A DNA stretch of 64,000 nt from Paenibacillus agri (GTDB lineage Bacteria > Bacillota > Bacilli > Paenibacillales > Paenibacillaceae). Each line of letters begins with the position of its first letter. Position 1 is the first letter of the stretch. The DNA lies in contig NZ_JABWCS010000219.1 of the NCBI RefSeq assembly GCF_013359945.1, forward strand, positions 1 through 64,000. Direction: 5' to 3'. Shown piece by piece: positions 8,551 through 17,557 of this stretch. The translations under genes and the position numbers were made by a program. The notes under the pieces were generated by a model, which worked only from the letters and a program-made list of their open reading frames with translations, was not told the origin of the DNA and ran no database searches.

Positions 8551-9471
8551 GTGGAAGATGGCGCTATGAAGCTGGCAGAAGAGATGGAAGCCCAAGTACT
8601 CCGCAGTTTTGCTGAAGACTACCTGTACGAGGCAGCACTAGCCTCCGTAAAGGTAAAGGCGACGGAATCGTTAATGTGTGGGAGAATGACGCTGCTGCAT
8701 TATCGGATGTTCGGCGGCGTTGGGGATGATATATATCGTGCGGCCGCTGCAGTGGAATTTATGATCCTGGCACTCGATATTATTGACGATATTCAGGACG
8801 ATGACCACAAGGCTATGCCATGGAATGATTTGCCGAAGAATATTGCGTTAAATCTTGCGATCGCTTTCTTGACGCTCTCCCATGAGACGCTTCTACGCTG
8901 CCGTTTTCCCTCCGAACATATTCATAAAGCCGCAATGTACCTGAGCCGCCAGGTGATAACAGCAACCAACGGCCAGACGCTGGATCTGCTGAACAATATC
9001 GCCACAGAGGAAGAGTACATCACCATGGTCAAGCAAAAATCGGCTGCACTTTTGGTTTGTGCCTGTATGATCGGCGTGATCCTGGCAACGGGCGATGTTT
9101 CCCCTCATGTAGAGGAATACGCAATGGAAATAGGCGTTTCGGCGCAGATCAAGAATGATTTCCGGGACCTTTTGAACTGGGATCATAAAAGTGACTTTCT
9201 TCAGCGTAAAAGAACACTTCCGCTCCTGTTCCTGCTCTCCTCGATCAACCAAGAGGACGAGCGTTGGGTGGCTGATTACTTCGAGGGCCGTCTGGAGCTC
9301 AGCGATATTCAGCACCGAAGTGAGGAGTTTGCGGTCATTGTGGAACGAACCGGAACATCCATGTACGCTTCCTTCCGGGAGCGGTCCTCCTATTATCATT
9401 TTCGCGAGATTCTGGATAGCATGGGGCTGGAGTCCCCCTGGAAACAGGCGCTGATTGCTGCTGCGGAATAG
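8551..9471 (+). CDS. comQ: ComQ-type isoprenyl transferase
   Basis: 306 aa. A polyprenyl synthase-fold enzyme, expected to attach an isoprenoid to the Trp side chain of the ComX precursor made by the next gene. The first Asp-rich motif reads DIIDDIQDDD (about residues 75-84) and the second region reads QIKNDFRDLLNWD (about 197-209), followed by KRTLPLL. Both bind the Mg-diphosphate of the prenyl donor. The start is GTG at 8551, 7 bases after AGGAGG. The upstream 100 bases are very AT-rich and probably carry the promoter. The assignment as ComQ rather than a general isoprenoid synthase rests on the comX, comP and comA genes that follow. Confidence 0.88.
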   Translation: MEDGAMKLAEEMEAQVLRSFAEDYLYEAALASVKVKATESLMCGRMTLLHYRMFGGVGDDIYRAAAAVEFMILALDIIDDIQDDDHKAMPWNDLPKNIALNLAIAFLTLSHETLLRCRFPSEHIHKAAMYLSRQVITATNGQTLDLLNNIATEEEYITMVKQKSAALLVCACMIGVILATGDVSPHVEEYAMEIGVSAQIKNDFRDLLNWDHKSDFLQRKRTLPLLFLLSSINQEDERWVADYFEGRLELSDIQHRSEEFAVIVERTGTSMYASFRERSSYYHFREILDSMGLESPWKQALIAAAE

Positions 9472-9484
9472 CCCGGGCAATATA

Positions 9485-9545
9485 CCGCAAAGAGGTTTGC
9501 GGGAAATACGGGACAGGTTGTCGTTTGAGGATAGAGTCAAACCTG
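9485..9545 (+). other. Two hairpins in the comQ-comX spacer
   Basis: CCGCAAA-gagg-TTTGCGG (9485-9502) is a perfect 7-bp stem. GTTTGA...TCAAAC (9523-9542), extended by CAG/CTG, is the second. Neither has a T run, so they are unlikely to be full terminators. They may stabilise or process the comX message so that the peptide is made in excess over ComQ (inference). Confidence 0.5.
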
Positions 9546-9597
9546 ATATATTGGGTTCAGAAAGTGAAGTCTACTATCCTATTAGGAGGAATTTAAT

Positions 9598-9771
9598 ATG
9601 TTGAAAGAGATGTTTCAGAATATCGTGAAGAACCCACAGGCGCAAGTTCAGTTCCAGAGTGGACAGCTTCAGCTGGCAGGTATGACGTCATGGGAGCGCA
9701 AGGCACTGATGGATATTATCCGGAACGAAAAGCCAGGAAATGTTATGCGCACCAACCGCTATTGGTACTAA
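9598..9771 (+). CDS. comX: ComX-type pheromone precursor, 57 aa
   Basis: This gene is too short for a routine gene caller. The peptide starts MLKEMFQNIVKNPQAQ and ends RTNRYWY. Known ComX precursors are about 55 residues with a conserved Trp close to the C terminus that is isoprenylated by ComQ; here Trp56 is the penultimate residue. The middle (LAGMTSWERKALMDII) fits the hydrophobic-Gly...Glu...Ala-Leu pattern of ComX leaders. A strong site TAGGAGGA lies 7 bases before the ATG. It sits between comQ and comP, exactly as in Bacillus. The mature peptide is probably the last 5-10 residues carrying the modified Trp; the cleavage point cannot be read from sequence. Confidence 0.88.
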   Translation: MLKEMFQNIVKNPQAQVQFQSGQLQLAGMTSWERKALMDIIRNEKPGNVMRTNRYWY

Positions 9772-9805
9772 GAAATAATAACTGCTGTGATGGAGGCTTG
9801 TCCCC

Positions 9806-12187
9806 TTGCCCAGATTGCGCACCAAACTTAAATTAATAACTTTCTTGCTTCCATTGCTGCTGTTGGTACTCTATTTGAGCAATGTTGTGCTGAACCAGCA
9901 GAAGATTGGAGTCAGTGTGCGCATAAGCGATCTTGGACAAGTTGTGGTGGCCGAGATTGACGGGGATAGTTGGGCCAACGGCCAGTTACAGCAGGGGGAT
10001 ATTCTCACCGCTATCAATGGCCAGGCAGCGGCTGATTACGAGCTTGTCCAGAAGTATAAAGTGATTGAACGGGCAGAGACGCTTGATGTGATCCGCAAGG
10101 GAAATGAGGGGGAAGCCGCAAGGCTTCACTTTATCGTAGAAGGCAGGATATCCAATTGGAGTCTGATCCTTCACCTTGTGTTTCCAAGTGTCTCTTTGCT
10201 GTTGTTTCTCGTCTTTTCTTTCCAGGTATATTACAGACAAAAGCATGATCGGGCAGCCAATATCCTAATACTGTTCTTCCTGAGCACTGGTCTGAGTTAT
10301 TTCAGCTCCACAGCTTCCGGTCTGGTCGATCCGGTAGGCAGAATTACCTTGGGATGGAGCTTTTCCCTGCTGCCGGTTTTCTTCGCTCATTTCATGAGGG
10401 AATATCTCGCACGTTATAAGGAGGATTTCATCTCTCTTATTTGCCTAAGAGTGCTATATTTCATGGCTTGTGTGGCGGGAAGCATTGTCACTCTAAGTGC
10501 TTTAACCAATTATTCTATGCTTTTAATGGAATCGAAGGTGCTGCTGGTCTTCTTCAGCTCCACGAATGTATGGATTGTCTGCAAGCTGATCGCCAAATAT
10601 TACAAACACCGTACAGGTGAGCTGCAGGTCCTGTTCAAGTTTACATTGACTGGACATGTGCTTGCTTTTTTACCGTTCTTGCTATTTTACAGCGTACCCG
10701 AGCTATGGGGAGTTCCAGTGGTGCCAGCCGAGATTTCGGCCGTGTTTTTATTCGCTATACCGGTAGTGTATTTCTATCTGTTTATGACGCGGCGTCTTTT
10801 TGATATTGATTTTGTACTGAACCGTTTTTTGTACTATACGGCAATTTCGTTTATTCCAGCGGTGCTCATTATCGGGCTAATGGTTGGAATTTTGAAGCAA
10901 TCACAGTATACCTGGCTGAAATGGGTACAGATTTTTCTGGTGGTCTATTTTATTCTGACGGTGTTCCTCTTTGCCAAGGAATTCATAGATTTCCGTTTGC
11001 GGCGCAGCTTTCTGAAGGAGTCTTATAATTTTCAGGGCAGCATTGAACGGTTCTCCAAGCAGGTCTCTCGGGTCATGAAGATTTCCGATTTAGAACAGGT
11101 GCTGGTACGTGAGATTCGGGCGATTCTTCCGGTGAGGGAACTGGTCTTTCTGAAGCTTACTTATGACCAGGAGACAGGATATCATTCGCTTACGGGGACG
11201 GAGCGGCTTAAGCCCGAAATTGTTCGTAGTCTTCAGGAACGGGCTCTGCATCCAGCTGTGGGCGAACTGATTGCGTTGCCGCAAGGCGTAGGTCTTGTCA
11301 TCGGCCATTACCGTATGACTCATGAGCTGCTATGGATCGATGACAAAGACAATCATACGAGCCTCAATTTGGATGAGCGTACCTGGCTGCAGACGGTTGC
11401 GCATTACTGTGGAATTGTCTACGAGAATCTTTATCTGATAGAAGGTCTGATTGAGGATCTTGAGGCACAAATGAAGGATCAGCAGGATGTGCCGTCCTGG
11501 GTGCTGCGCCTGATCTTTACCCTCTCGGAGAATGAGCGGAGACGGCTGGCCGCTGATCTGCATGATGCTGCTCTTCAGGATCAGCTGATTTGGTACCGTA
11601 AACTGGAAGCACTTATGCTTGATTATCCGATGAAGGACGAACTATGGAAGCAGTTGGAGTTGATCAAGGAAGGGCTACTCGATGTGATTCATCAGATTCG
11701 CCAGACCTGTAATGAGCTGCGTCCACCGCTGCTGAACGAGATGGGATTGATTGAAGCTCTGGAGCAGTTGTTCGCAGAGGAACGGCTTCGTTCGAATTAT
11801 TCGATCTCATTGCAGACGAATATGACGTCGATCGAATTAAATGATTCACAGATTCTCGCGGTCTACCGGATTGTGCAGGAGCTTCTTCGCAACGCAGGCA
11901 AGCATGCCCAAGCCACCGATATCCAGATCGAGCTGGAGCAGAGGGGGGAGCAGGTGTTTTTTCATTACAAGGACAATGGACGCGGATTGGAATTGTCCAA
12001 ACTGCAGGATTCCTTCAGGCATATGGGAATATCGGGGATCAAGGAACGGGTTCGCAGCTTGGACGGAGAGGTTAGCTTTTTCTCCGAATTGAACAAGGGG
12101 TTTGAGGTTCGCCTAATGTTCCCGCTGGTGCCGACATCGAGAAATGGGGAGGGAGGAGATTCAGATGATCACCATCTTGCTGGTTGA
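9806..12187 (+). CDS. comP: ComP-type sensor histidine kinase
   Basis: 793 aa. The receptor for the ComX pheromone. One TM helix (about 9-29) is followed by an extracytoplasmic PDZ-like domain (GDSWANGQLQQGDILTAINGQ, about 57-77) and roughly eight more TM helices up to about residue 400. The cytoplasmic part has a HisKA_3 dimerisation domain with RRRLAADLHDAALQD (phospho-His about 586) and a HATPase domain (ELLRNAGKHA, DNGRGLEL, GISGIKERV). The start is TTG at 9806, 9 bases after TGGAGG; an ATG at 9790 is out of frame. The gene lies 34 bases after comX and overlaps comA. The ligand is inferred from comX next door. Confidence 0.92.
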   Translation: MPRLRTKLKLITFLLPLLLLVLYLSNVVLNQQKIGVSVRISDLGQVVVAEIDGDSWANGQLQQGDILTAINGQAAADYELVQKYKVIERAETLDVIRKGNEGEAARLHFIVEGRISNWSLILHLVFPSVSLLLFLVFSFQVYYRQKHDRAANILILFFLSTGLSYFSSTASGLVDPVGRITLGWSFSLLPVFFAHFMREYLARYKEDFISLICLRVLYFMACVAGSIVTLSALTNYSMLLMESKVLLVFFSSTNVWIVCKLIAKYYKHRTGELQVLFKFTLTGHVLAFLPFLLFYSVPELWGVPVVPAEISAVFLFAIPVVYFYLFMTRRLFDIDFVLNRFLYYTAISFIPAVLIIGLMVGILKQSQYTWLKWVQIFLVVYFILTVFLFAKEFIDFRLRRSFLKESYNFQGSIERFSKQVSRVMKISDLEQVLVREIRAILPVRELVFLKLTYDQETGYHSLTGTERLKPEIVRSLQERALHPAVGELIALPQGVGLVIGHYRMTHELLWIDDKDNHTSLNLDERTWLQTVAHYCGIVYENLYLIEGLIEDLEAQMKDQQDVPSWVLRLIFTLSENERRRLAADLHDAALQDQLIWYRKLEALMLDYPMKDELWKQLELIKEGLLDVIHQIRQTCNELRPPLLNEMGLIEALEQLFAEERLRSNYSISLQTNMTSIELNDSQILAVYRIVQELLRNAGKHAQATDIQIELEQRGEQVFFHYKDNGRGLELSKLQDSFRHMGISGIKERVRSLDGEVSFFSELNKGFEVRLMFPLVPTSRNGEGGDSDDHHLAG

Positions 12188-12824
12188 CGATCATCCGTCT
12201 GTGTGCGAAGGAACCAAAAATATGATTGAGCAGGACCCTGACATGCAAGTTACGGTTTGTTACACCTCCGTTGAGGCGTTAGAAATGGTAAAAACACAGC
12301 AGTTTGATGTTATGCTGTTCGACTTGAACATTCCCGTCATTAGCGGTCTTGAACTGGCCAAACGGATGCTGCAGATCAATCCTGACTATTGTATTCTGAT
12401 CTATACCGGCTACGAGCTTAGCCCGCATTTTAACCTGTTGGTGGAAGCCGGTGTTTCGGGCATGGTCAGCAAGACTGCAACGCGTGAACAACTACTAAGT
12501 GCTATCCGCTGTTCCCTCAGAGGTGAGGCGGTAATTCCTATCCCTCTTCTGCGGCAGCTTCGGCGCAATGAAGTGCGACTGTCGGCCTCCCGGGAGGACC
12601 GGCGTCTGGAGGAGGTCTCGATCAATGAACGGGAGCAGGAAATTCTCCAGCAGGTGGCCGGGGGCAGCAGTAACAAGGAGATTGCCGGACGGCTGCTGAT
12701 GAGTCAGCGAACGGTGGAATATAATTTGACGCGAATCTTTGAGAAGCTGGGAGTCCGATCGCGATCGGAGGCTATTATGGAAGCCAAGCGGCTGGGGCTG
12801 ATACATACAGGGGATTTCTTATAG
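12165..12824 (+). CDS. comA: ComA-type response regulator (NarL/LuxR)
   Basis: 219 aa. Receiver domain with DDH at residues 7-9, phospho-acceptor Asp53 in LFDLNIP, Thr in YTG and Lys in VSKTA. A LuxR-type helix-turn-helix follows (INEREQEILQQVAGGSSNKEIA, MSQRTVEYNLTRIFEKLGV). It should be phosphorylated by the ComP-type kinase and bind DNA as a dimer. The start is the ATG at 12165, 6 bases after GGGAGGAG; a frame from 12144 lacks a site. It overlaps comP by 23 bases, so the pair is translationally coupled. The regulon cannot be read from this window. Confidence 0.92.
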   Translation: MITILLVDDHPSVCEGTKNMIEQDPDMQVTVCYTSVEALEMVKTQQFDVMLFDLNIPVISGLELAKRMLQINPDYCILIYTGYELSPHFNLLVEAGVSGMVSKTATREQLLSAIRCSLRGEAVIPIPLLRQLRRNEVRLSASREDRRLEEVSINEREQEILQQVAGGSSNKEIAGRLLMSQRTVEYNLTRIFEKLGVRSRSEAIMEAKRLGLIHTGDFL

Positions 12825-12825
12825 A

Positions 12826-12870
12826 GAGCACTCGTACCCTCCGTGAGGTGGATGCTGGTGCTTCTTTTTA
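12826..12870 (+). terminator. Probable terminator after comA
   Basis: AGCAC...GTGCT with an inner CCTC-cgt-GAGG stem, followed by CTTTTTA. The outer stem is short, so the strength is uncertain. Confidence 0.5.
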
Positions 12871-12946
12871 TGGGATGACTGTTGGTTTGGATTAGTTAAT
12901 GTATTATATAATGTTAAGAAAAGCAGCGGAGAGAAAGAGGCAAGGT

Positions 12947-13504
12947 ATGAAAACATTGTTAGTGACAGGCTATCGTGCGCATGAACTCGGGATTTTTGAC
13001 AACAAGCATCCAGGGATTCCTTATATCAAAAAAGCCCTCGCCGCCAGGCTGCTCCCTCTTGTGGAGGAAGGGCTGGAATGGGTAATCACGCCGGGTCAAT
13101 ATGGTGTCGATCTCTGGGCCTGTGAAGTGGTGCTGGAGTTGAAACGGCAGTATCCGAACCTGAAGCTCGGCATCATTACCGCCCATGCGGCACCGGAGGA
13201 GAAGTGGAAGGAAGATAAGCAGAATGAATACCGCCGCATCGTGGCTGGTGCGGATTATTACGGTGCGGTTAGTAACGCTCCCTATGACGGAAGTTGGCAG
13301 TTCCGTGCTAGAGATGATCTGCTGTTCCGCAAGAGCGATGGCATTCTTCTGTTCTATGATGAGGAGGCAGCGGAAGGCAGCCCGAAATTCATGAAGGAGA
13401 AGGCGCTTAAGCTTCATGCGGAGAGTGATTATGGGTTGTTGTTGATTCATGCGGATGAAATCCAGAATATTGCGGATGAAGAGGCCCGAAGCGAATATGA
13501 ATAA
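12947..13504 (+). CDS. DUF1273/YpsA-like SLOG-fold protein
   Basis: 185 aa. It opens MKTLLVTGYRAHELGIF, with the Rossmann-like SLOG fold of the YpsA (DUF1273) family; WVITPGQYGVDLWACEVVLELK and GILLFYDEE follow in order. The family is thought to bind a nucleotide-derived ligand; in Bacillus, YpsA affects division and stress, but the biochemical activity is not established. The ATG at 12947 is chosen because family members begin at MKT; the frame opens 16 codons earlier without a good site. It is monocistronic between comA and a lipoprotein gene. Confidence 0.82.
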   Translation: MKTLLVTGYRAHELGIFDNKHPGIPYIKKALAARLLPLVEEGLEWVITPGQYGVDLWACEVVLELKRQYPNLKLGIITAHAAPEEKWKEDKQNEYRRIVAGADYYGAVSNAPYDGSWQFRARDDLLFRKSDGILLFYDEEAAEGSPKFMKEKALKLHAESDYGLLLIHADEIQNIADEEARSEYE

Positions 13505-13687
13505 CAGAATATGTGATCAGTTACGTGTATGTTTCTGCCGAGTATATATTATGTTTAATTGGGAGTGAAACGCGAAAAAAATATTTATTTGTTAGAAAAT
13601 GTTCTTATCTGGGTAATAGCTAACATATAAATAGTTGGCATATGCTTCCATGAGCATTTGTCATATACAAAAACACTCAGGAGGATC

Positions 13688-14587
13688 ATGAACTTGAAGA
13701 AATGGACTACTGTATTACTAGGGGCGATTTTAACTATCAGTCTTACCGCATGTGGAAACAATGAGGGAGCCAAGAATACGGCGGGCGCATCTGACCCTGT
13801 CGCAACCACAGGATCGAATGAAGTGGCAACAAACGGGGATGCCAAATCGGGAACGCCGACGGTTGAAGAATTGATTCAAAAAACTACCGAAGCCAGCCAA
13901 AGTCTCCAGAGCTTCGCGATGGAATCAAAAATTGAGCAAAACATCAAAATGAAGCAGGGCGAAACTTCGCAGGATCAAAAAGTGAAGATGACGATGACAT
14001 CTGAAATCATTAAAGAGCCTATGCAGATGCATCAGGAGATCCTGATGGACCTGGCGGGCCAGGGTGAGCAGAAGATCGAACAATATATTACGGCAGACGG
14101 GATCTATACCCATACTGGGGAAGAATGGATGAAACTGCCGTCCGAGATGACTGCCCAAATGACCGAAATGGTAAAGGAATCGGGTAGCCCGGAGAAACAG
14201 CTGGAGCAGTTTAAGTCTATTGCCAAGGATACCAAGATATCTGAAGAAGGAGATACCTATCTGCTAACGGCTGAAGTATCCGGCGATAACGTGAAGGAAC
14301 TGGCTAAAAGCTATCTGGACCAGGCGAGTAACGGGGATCCGCAAATGACAGCACTGATGGAGCAAATGAACATCAAGAGCATGAAGATTTCGTATGCTGT
14401 CGACAAGAAAAGTTACCTGCCTACTAAAACAAATGTAGATATGGTAATGGATATGGAAGCATCCGGCCAGAATATAAGCCTCGACATGAAAATGACCGGG
14501 GACCTTTCAAAGCATAATGAGATCAAAGAAATCAAGGTTCCAGACGAAGCGAAGAACGCACAAGAGGTGCAAATACCGGCAGCCTAG
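13688..14587 (+). CDS. Secreted lipoprotein, DUF6612-like
   Basis: 299 aa. The signal peptide MNLKKWTTVLLGAILTISLTAC ends in the lipobox LTAC, so the mature protein is anchored by Cys22. A Gly/Ala/Thr-rich linker follows. The body starts EELIQKTTEASQSLQSFAMES and has many Met and Gln residues and alternating beta strands, like the half-open beta barrel of LolA/DUF6612-type lipoproteins that may bind lipid. The ATG is only 3 bases after AGGAGG; a TTG two codons later has better spacing, which hardly changes the product. The function is unknown. Confidence 0.72.
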   Translation: MNLKKWTTVLLGAILTISLTACGNNEGAKNTAGASDPVATTGSNEVATNGDAKSGTPTVEELIQKTTEASQSLQSFAMESKIEQNIKMKQGETSQDQKVKMTMTSEIIKEPMQMHQEILMDLAGQGEQKIEQYITADGIYTHTGEEWMKLPSEMTAQMTEMVKESGSPEKQLEQFKSIAKDTKISEEGDTYLLTAEVSGDNVKELAKSYLDQASNGDPQMTALMEQMNIKSMKISYAVDKKSYLPTKTNVDMVMDMEASGQNISLDMKMTGDLSKHNEIKEIKVPDEAKNAQEVQIPAA

Positions 14588-14602
14588 TAATCGTTACGCT
14601 AG

Positions 14603-14646
14603 AAAAAAACAGCAAGTCTCCAGAGGATTGGAGGCTTGCTGTTTTG
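14603..14646. terminator. Bidirectional terminator
   Basis: AAAACAGCAAG...CTTGCTGTTTT with an inner CTCC/GGAG stem. A on the left and T on the right let it stop both the lipoprotein gene and the convergent membrane protein gene. Confidence 0.9.
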
Positions 14647-14673
14647 TATTGTGGCAGCTTGTTGCGTGTCTTC

Positions 14674-15414
14674 TTAGAAACCAAATGGCGACAAGCCCCC
14701 GAAGAAGCCTCCGATCGCTCCGGCAATGACAGATGCGATCAGCTTATAGAAGATGTAAGCCGTAATACTATTGGCAATCACTAGCGTGAAGAGGGTGTCG
14801 ATCGGCCCGGCGGATGTCCTGATAGGATATTGGAAGATGACCGCGTTCAATGCAACAAAGATGAAGAGATACGATAAGAACAGCAAATACATAGAGAATG
14901 TAGTCAGACTCAGTGCAAGAAAAATAATAGCAAGCAGTAGAGCGGCTACCGCTGGGATTAGTAGTGTGCCGAACCGTGCTAACAGCAGCTTTGGGTCAAA
15001 GCTCACTTTTTCTAGCCGCAGGATCACGTAGCCGGCTCCATACGCAATAGCAAGCCCCAATACAGTCAGCAGTAGCGGCTTCAAAAAGCCGGGGCCAATG
15101 GCTGGCGTGATGCTCCATTTTAAGAACCAAGTCAGAAAATAAAGTGAGGATAGAACCGCAACCAGCGACAGCGTAATGAGGGCATGCTGCAATTGTGCTG
15201 ACCCTACGGATAACATGGTACGGTAAGGACGGGCCAGGGTGCTGGCAAAAAAGCTGTAGTATTGTTTGCTCGCTTGCCTGGCTTGTTGAACACGTTCATC
15301 CTGAAGCAGTGTGTTCCATTGCTCGGTAACCGAGCTCTGCTTCTGGGATGGTTCCTGATCTGGTCTCTGGCTTTCGGGATTATTGAACGGTGCTCCACCT
15401 TCCGGATTATTCAT
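14674..15414 (-). CDS. Polytopic membrane protein, Yip1-like (tentative)
   Basis: 246 aa. The first 75 residues are hydrophilic and rich in Asn, Pro, Gln and Glu (NNPEGGAPFNNPESQ). Five or six TM helices follow (for example LITLSLVAVLSSLYFLTWF, LLLTVLGLAIAYGAGYVIL, AVAALLLAIIFLALSL), and the C-terminal tail is glycine-rich. The layout resembles Yip1-type and zinc-ribbon-linked membrane proteins of Firmicutes, but no zinc ribbon is present. The ribosome site is AAGGAGG, about 7 bases before the ATG. The function is not known. Confidence 0.65.
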   Translation of the reverse strand: MNNPEGGAPFNNPESQRPDQEPSQKQSSVTEQWNTLLQDERVQQARQASKQYYSFFASTLARPYRTMLSVGSAQLQHALITLSLVAVLSSLYFLTWFLKWSITPAIGPGFLKPLLLTVLGLAIAYGAGYVILRLEKVSFDPKLLLARFGTLLIPAVAALLLAIIFLALSLTTFSMYLLFLSYLFIFVALNAVIFQYPIRTSAGPIDTLFTLVIANSITAYIFYKLIASVIAGAIGGFFGGLSPFGF

Positions 15415-15523
15415 GGATGTACCTCCTTCTTGAACTGGAAATTCGACTATTTCGTTAAGTATATGATGATCTGCCTGATTATTTCATGTTGAATATTCAG
15501 TTATACGCAAGCCATCCTTCAGT

Positions 15524-15575
15524 AAAAAAGCCTGCGAGCTCTAACAGCATAAAGCTGTGGGCTTGCAGGCTTTTT
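15524..15575. terminator. Bidirectional terminator
   Basis: AAAAAAGCCTGC...GCAGGCTTTTT with an inner AGCTC/AGCT stem. It lies downstream of the minus-strand gene ending at 15602. Confidence 0.88.
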
Positions 15576-15601
15576 CCTAAAGGGATCGCTGTCGAACAGG
15601 T

Positions 15602-16096
15602 TTATCCGTTCGACGGAGCAAATCCTTCTTCTACCAAGTACTCTTCCGCTTCATCCACCGTTTCAAAGGCCATTTCCAAGTTGAGATCCGCATAGAGATA
15701 CCACAAATCATCTTCCAGTCTCAGTGTAAGGGTATGACCTTCATCGTTCACCCAACGGGTCTCTTCGCCCGAAGGAGCTTTCTTCTTGCGCTTGTTGACC
15801 ACTGGAGCTTCCGGCTTGCTGATGGACAAAGAGGCGATCGAGGCATCTAGCAGGGTGCGCAGTTCGTCCTCCGAGAAGTCGCGGATGTTAACCAGGCCCT
15901 TGTTGTCCGTCTCATATCCGCGCAGCAGTCCTCCATAGACAAAGCCATTACCGTTCGGATGCAAGTGATAGGCCACTGTTTTCTTCTCATGCCGGCTTTC
16001 TTCGTAATGATAATTCACGCGCCCGAGCGATACATTGTTGCGCTGGAGCTGCGGGTAGGAATCAAGAATATCCAATTTCTGTTCAAATGTCAGCAT
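15602..16096 (-). CDS. Conserved hypothetical protein
   Basis: 164 aa, soluble, acidic at both ends. It opens MLTFEQKLDILDSYPQLQR and contains HYEESRHEKKTVAYHLHPNGNGFVYGG (aromatic and His-rich), a Lys-rich linker VVNKRKKKAPSG near residue 103, and a C-terminal beta-rich segment ending YLVEEGFAPSNG. No catalytic motif was recognised. Codon use is like its neighbours. It is transcribed alone, with a terminator behind it and a two-component operon upstream on the same strand. Confidence 0.65.
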   Translation of the reverse strand: MLTFEQKLDILDSYPQLQRNNVSLGRVNYHYEESRHEKKTVAYHLHPNGNGFVYGGLLRGYETDNKGLVNIRDFSEDELRTLLDASIASLSISKPEAPVVNKRKKKAPSGEETRWVNDEGHTLTLRLEDDLWYLYADLNLEMAFETVDEAEEYLVEEGFAPSNG

Positions 16097-16159
16097 CTAT
16101 AAGCCTCCGGTTTCATTGTGCAAGTGATTATACCATGACTGGCCTGTAGCAGACTACTT

Positions 16160-17557
16160 CTAACGCCCGAGCGGCAGTTCTAGCAGGAAGGTACTGCCTT
16201 GCTCCGAGCTCTCCAGCAGGTCTAGACTACCGCCCATGGACTCGGCCAACAGGCGGCTGAAGGTGAGGCCGAGACCTAGTCCGCGGACGATGCTGTTCTT
16301 CTCCCGGCTGCGGACAAAGGCTTCGAACACCTGGGATTGCATGTCAGGCGCGATACCCGTACCATTGTCCGTCACGATGATTCGGGCGGTGCCCTCCGGC
16401 TGCTCCCTTAGCTCCAGGGTCAGCTGAAGCTTCCGACCGGTCTCCCCGGCTTGTACGCTATTGTTCAGCAGATTCACAATAATCTGCTGGATGCGTAGCG
16501 GGTCTCCCAGCAAGTACAAGGGATGAGCCGGTAATATCAACATCGGCTCACAGACCTCTTCCGCTTGCGTCAGCTTCCATTGATACACAACCTCGGAGAG
16601 CAGGGGACTGGCCGCAATCCGGTTATGGCGAATCGGAATGATGCCGGCAGTCATCGCATTATAATCTAGCAGATCTTCGACCATACGTTGCAGCTTGTCA
16701 GCCTCCAATAGGGCAATATCCAGAAATTCCTCGGCTTCCTCGTTCTCAACGACACCTTCTCTTACCGCATGAATAAGCCCCTTGAAGGAAGTGACCGGGG
16801 TCTTCAGTTCATGGGAGACCCCGGCCAGCATAAAAGCCCGGGACTCCTCAAACTGTTGAAGCTTGCCAGCCATGTTCTGGAACGACACGATCAACTCGTT
16901 GATTTCCCGCTCCTTGGCACTCTTCTGAAGCTTGATATTGTATTCTCCACCGCTGATCTGGACTGCGGCGGCAGCAACGGTCTGGACCGGCTTGGCCAGC
17001 TTACGGGACAGGAGGTAGATGGTCAGCCAGCTTAGGATGATCAGGAACACTTGAAGCAGTCCGAAGAAGAGGACCTCATTTCGTGGAATATACTTGAGTG
17101 ACCGCACCGACTGCAGGACAAATACTTTGCCCAGCACACCCTCTGAACCGATAATCGGTGCTGAGGCCGCCTTGTATTCCGGGCTCCGGGCATTGCTCAG
17201 ACTCTCATTAAGCTCCAGGCGCATGCGTTCCTCGCTCATCGCCGGATTGGAGAATAGCAGTTGACCATCTTGATCTAGGATAATGATACACATATCCGTA
17301 TTCAGCTTGAAGAACTGCTTTCGATTATTAAACAAATCCCTGAGCCGAGGGGAAATGTCGATGGAGTCATCCTTGGCACTAAGGTCGGCAAATTCCTGTG
17401 CGAGCAGTGCAATGGTCTGCATTCGATTCTCCATAGCCTCCTGCCGAATCCACCAGAACGTGGCAGCTGTGGTGATCAGCAGGCCAATGCTGATAATCAG
17501 CAGATAACGGATGGTCCAATAGTGCAGGATTGAGGTACCTTTATTCAGTTTGTCCAT
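16160..17557 (-). CDS. Sensor histidine kinase (HisKA type)
   Basis: 465 aa. TM1 at about 17-36, an extracytoplasmic sensor region to about 160 and TM2 at about 162-183 are followed by a HAMP linker (SRKLAKPVQTVAAAAVQI). HisKA has phospho-His249 in GVSHELKTPVTS. The HATPase domain shows QIIVNLLNNSVQAGE, VTDNGTGIAP and RGLGLGLTFSR. The start overlaps the response regulator stop by 13 bases, so the pair is co-translated. The signal is unknown; the extracytoplasmic loop looks like a small dCache/PAS-like fold. Confidence 0.9.
   Translation of the reverse strand: MDKLNKGTSILHYWTIRYLLIISIGLLITTAATFWWIRQEAMENRMQTIALLAQEFADLSAKDDSIDISPRLRDLFNNRKQFFKLNTDMCIIILDQDGQLLFSNPAMSEERMRLELNESLSNARSPEYKAASAPIIGSEGVLGKVFVLQSVRSLKYIPRNEVLFFGLLQVFLIILSWLTIYLLSRKLAKPVQTVAAAAVQISGGEYNIKLQKSAKEREINELIVSFQNMAGKLQQFEESRAFMLAGVSHELKTPVTSFKGLIHAVREGVVENEEAEEFLDIALLEADKLQRMVEDLLDYNAMTAGIIPIRHNRIAASPLLSEVVYQWKLTQAEEVCEPMLILPAHPLYLLGDPLRIQQIIVNLLNNSVQAGETGRKLQLTLELREQPEGTARIIVTDNGTGIAPDMQSQVFEAFVRSREKNSIVRGLGLGLTFSRLLAESMGGSLDLLESSEQGSTFLLELPLGR

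Noticed and set aside
8551..9471. General farnesyl or heptaprenyl diphosphate synthase
   Set aside because: The adjacent comX, comP and comA genes and the weakly conserved second Asp motif fit ComQ better.
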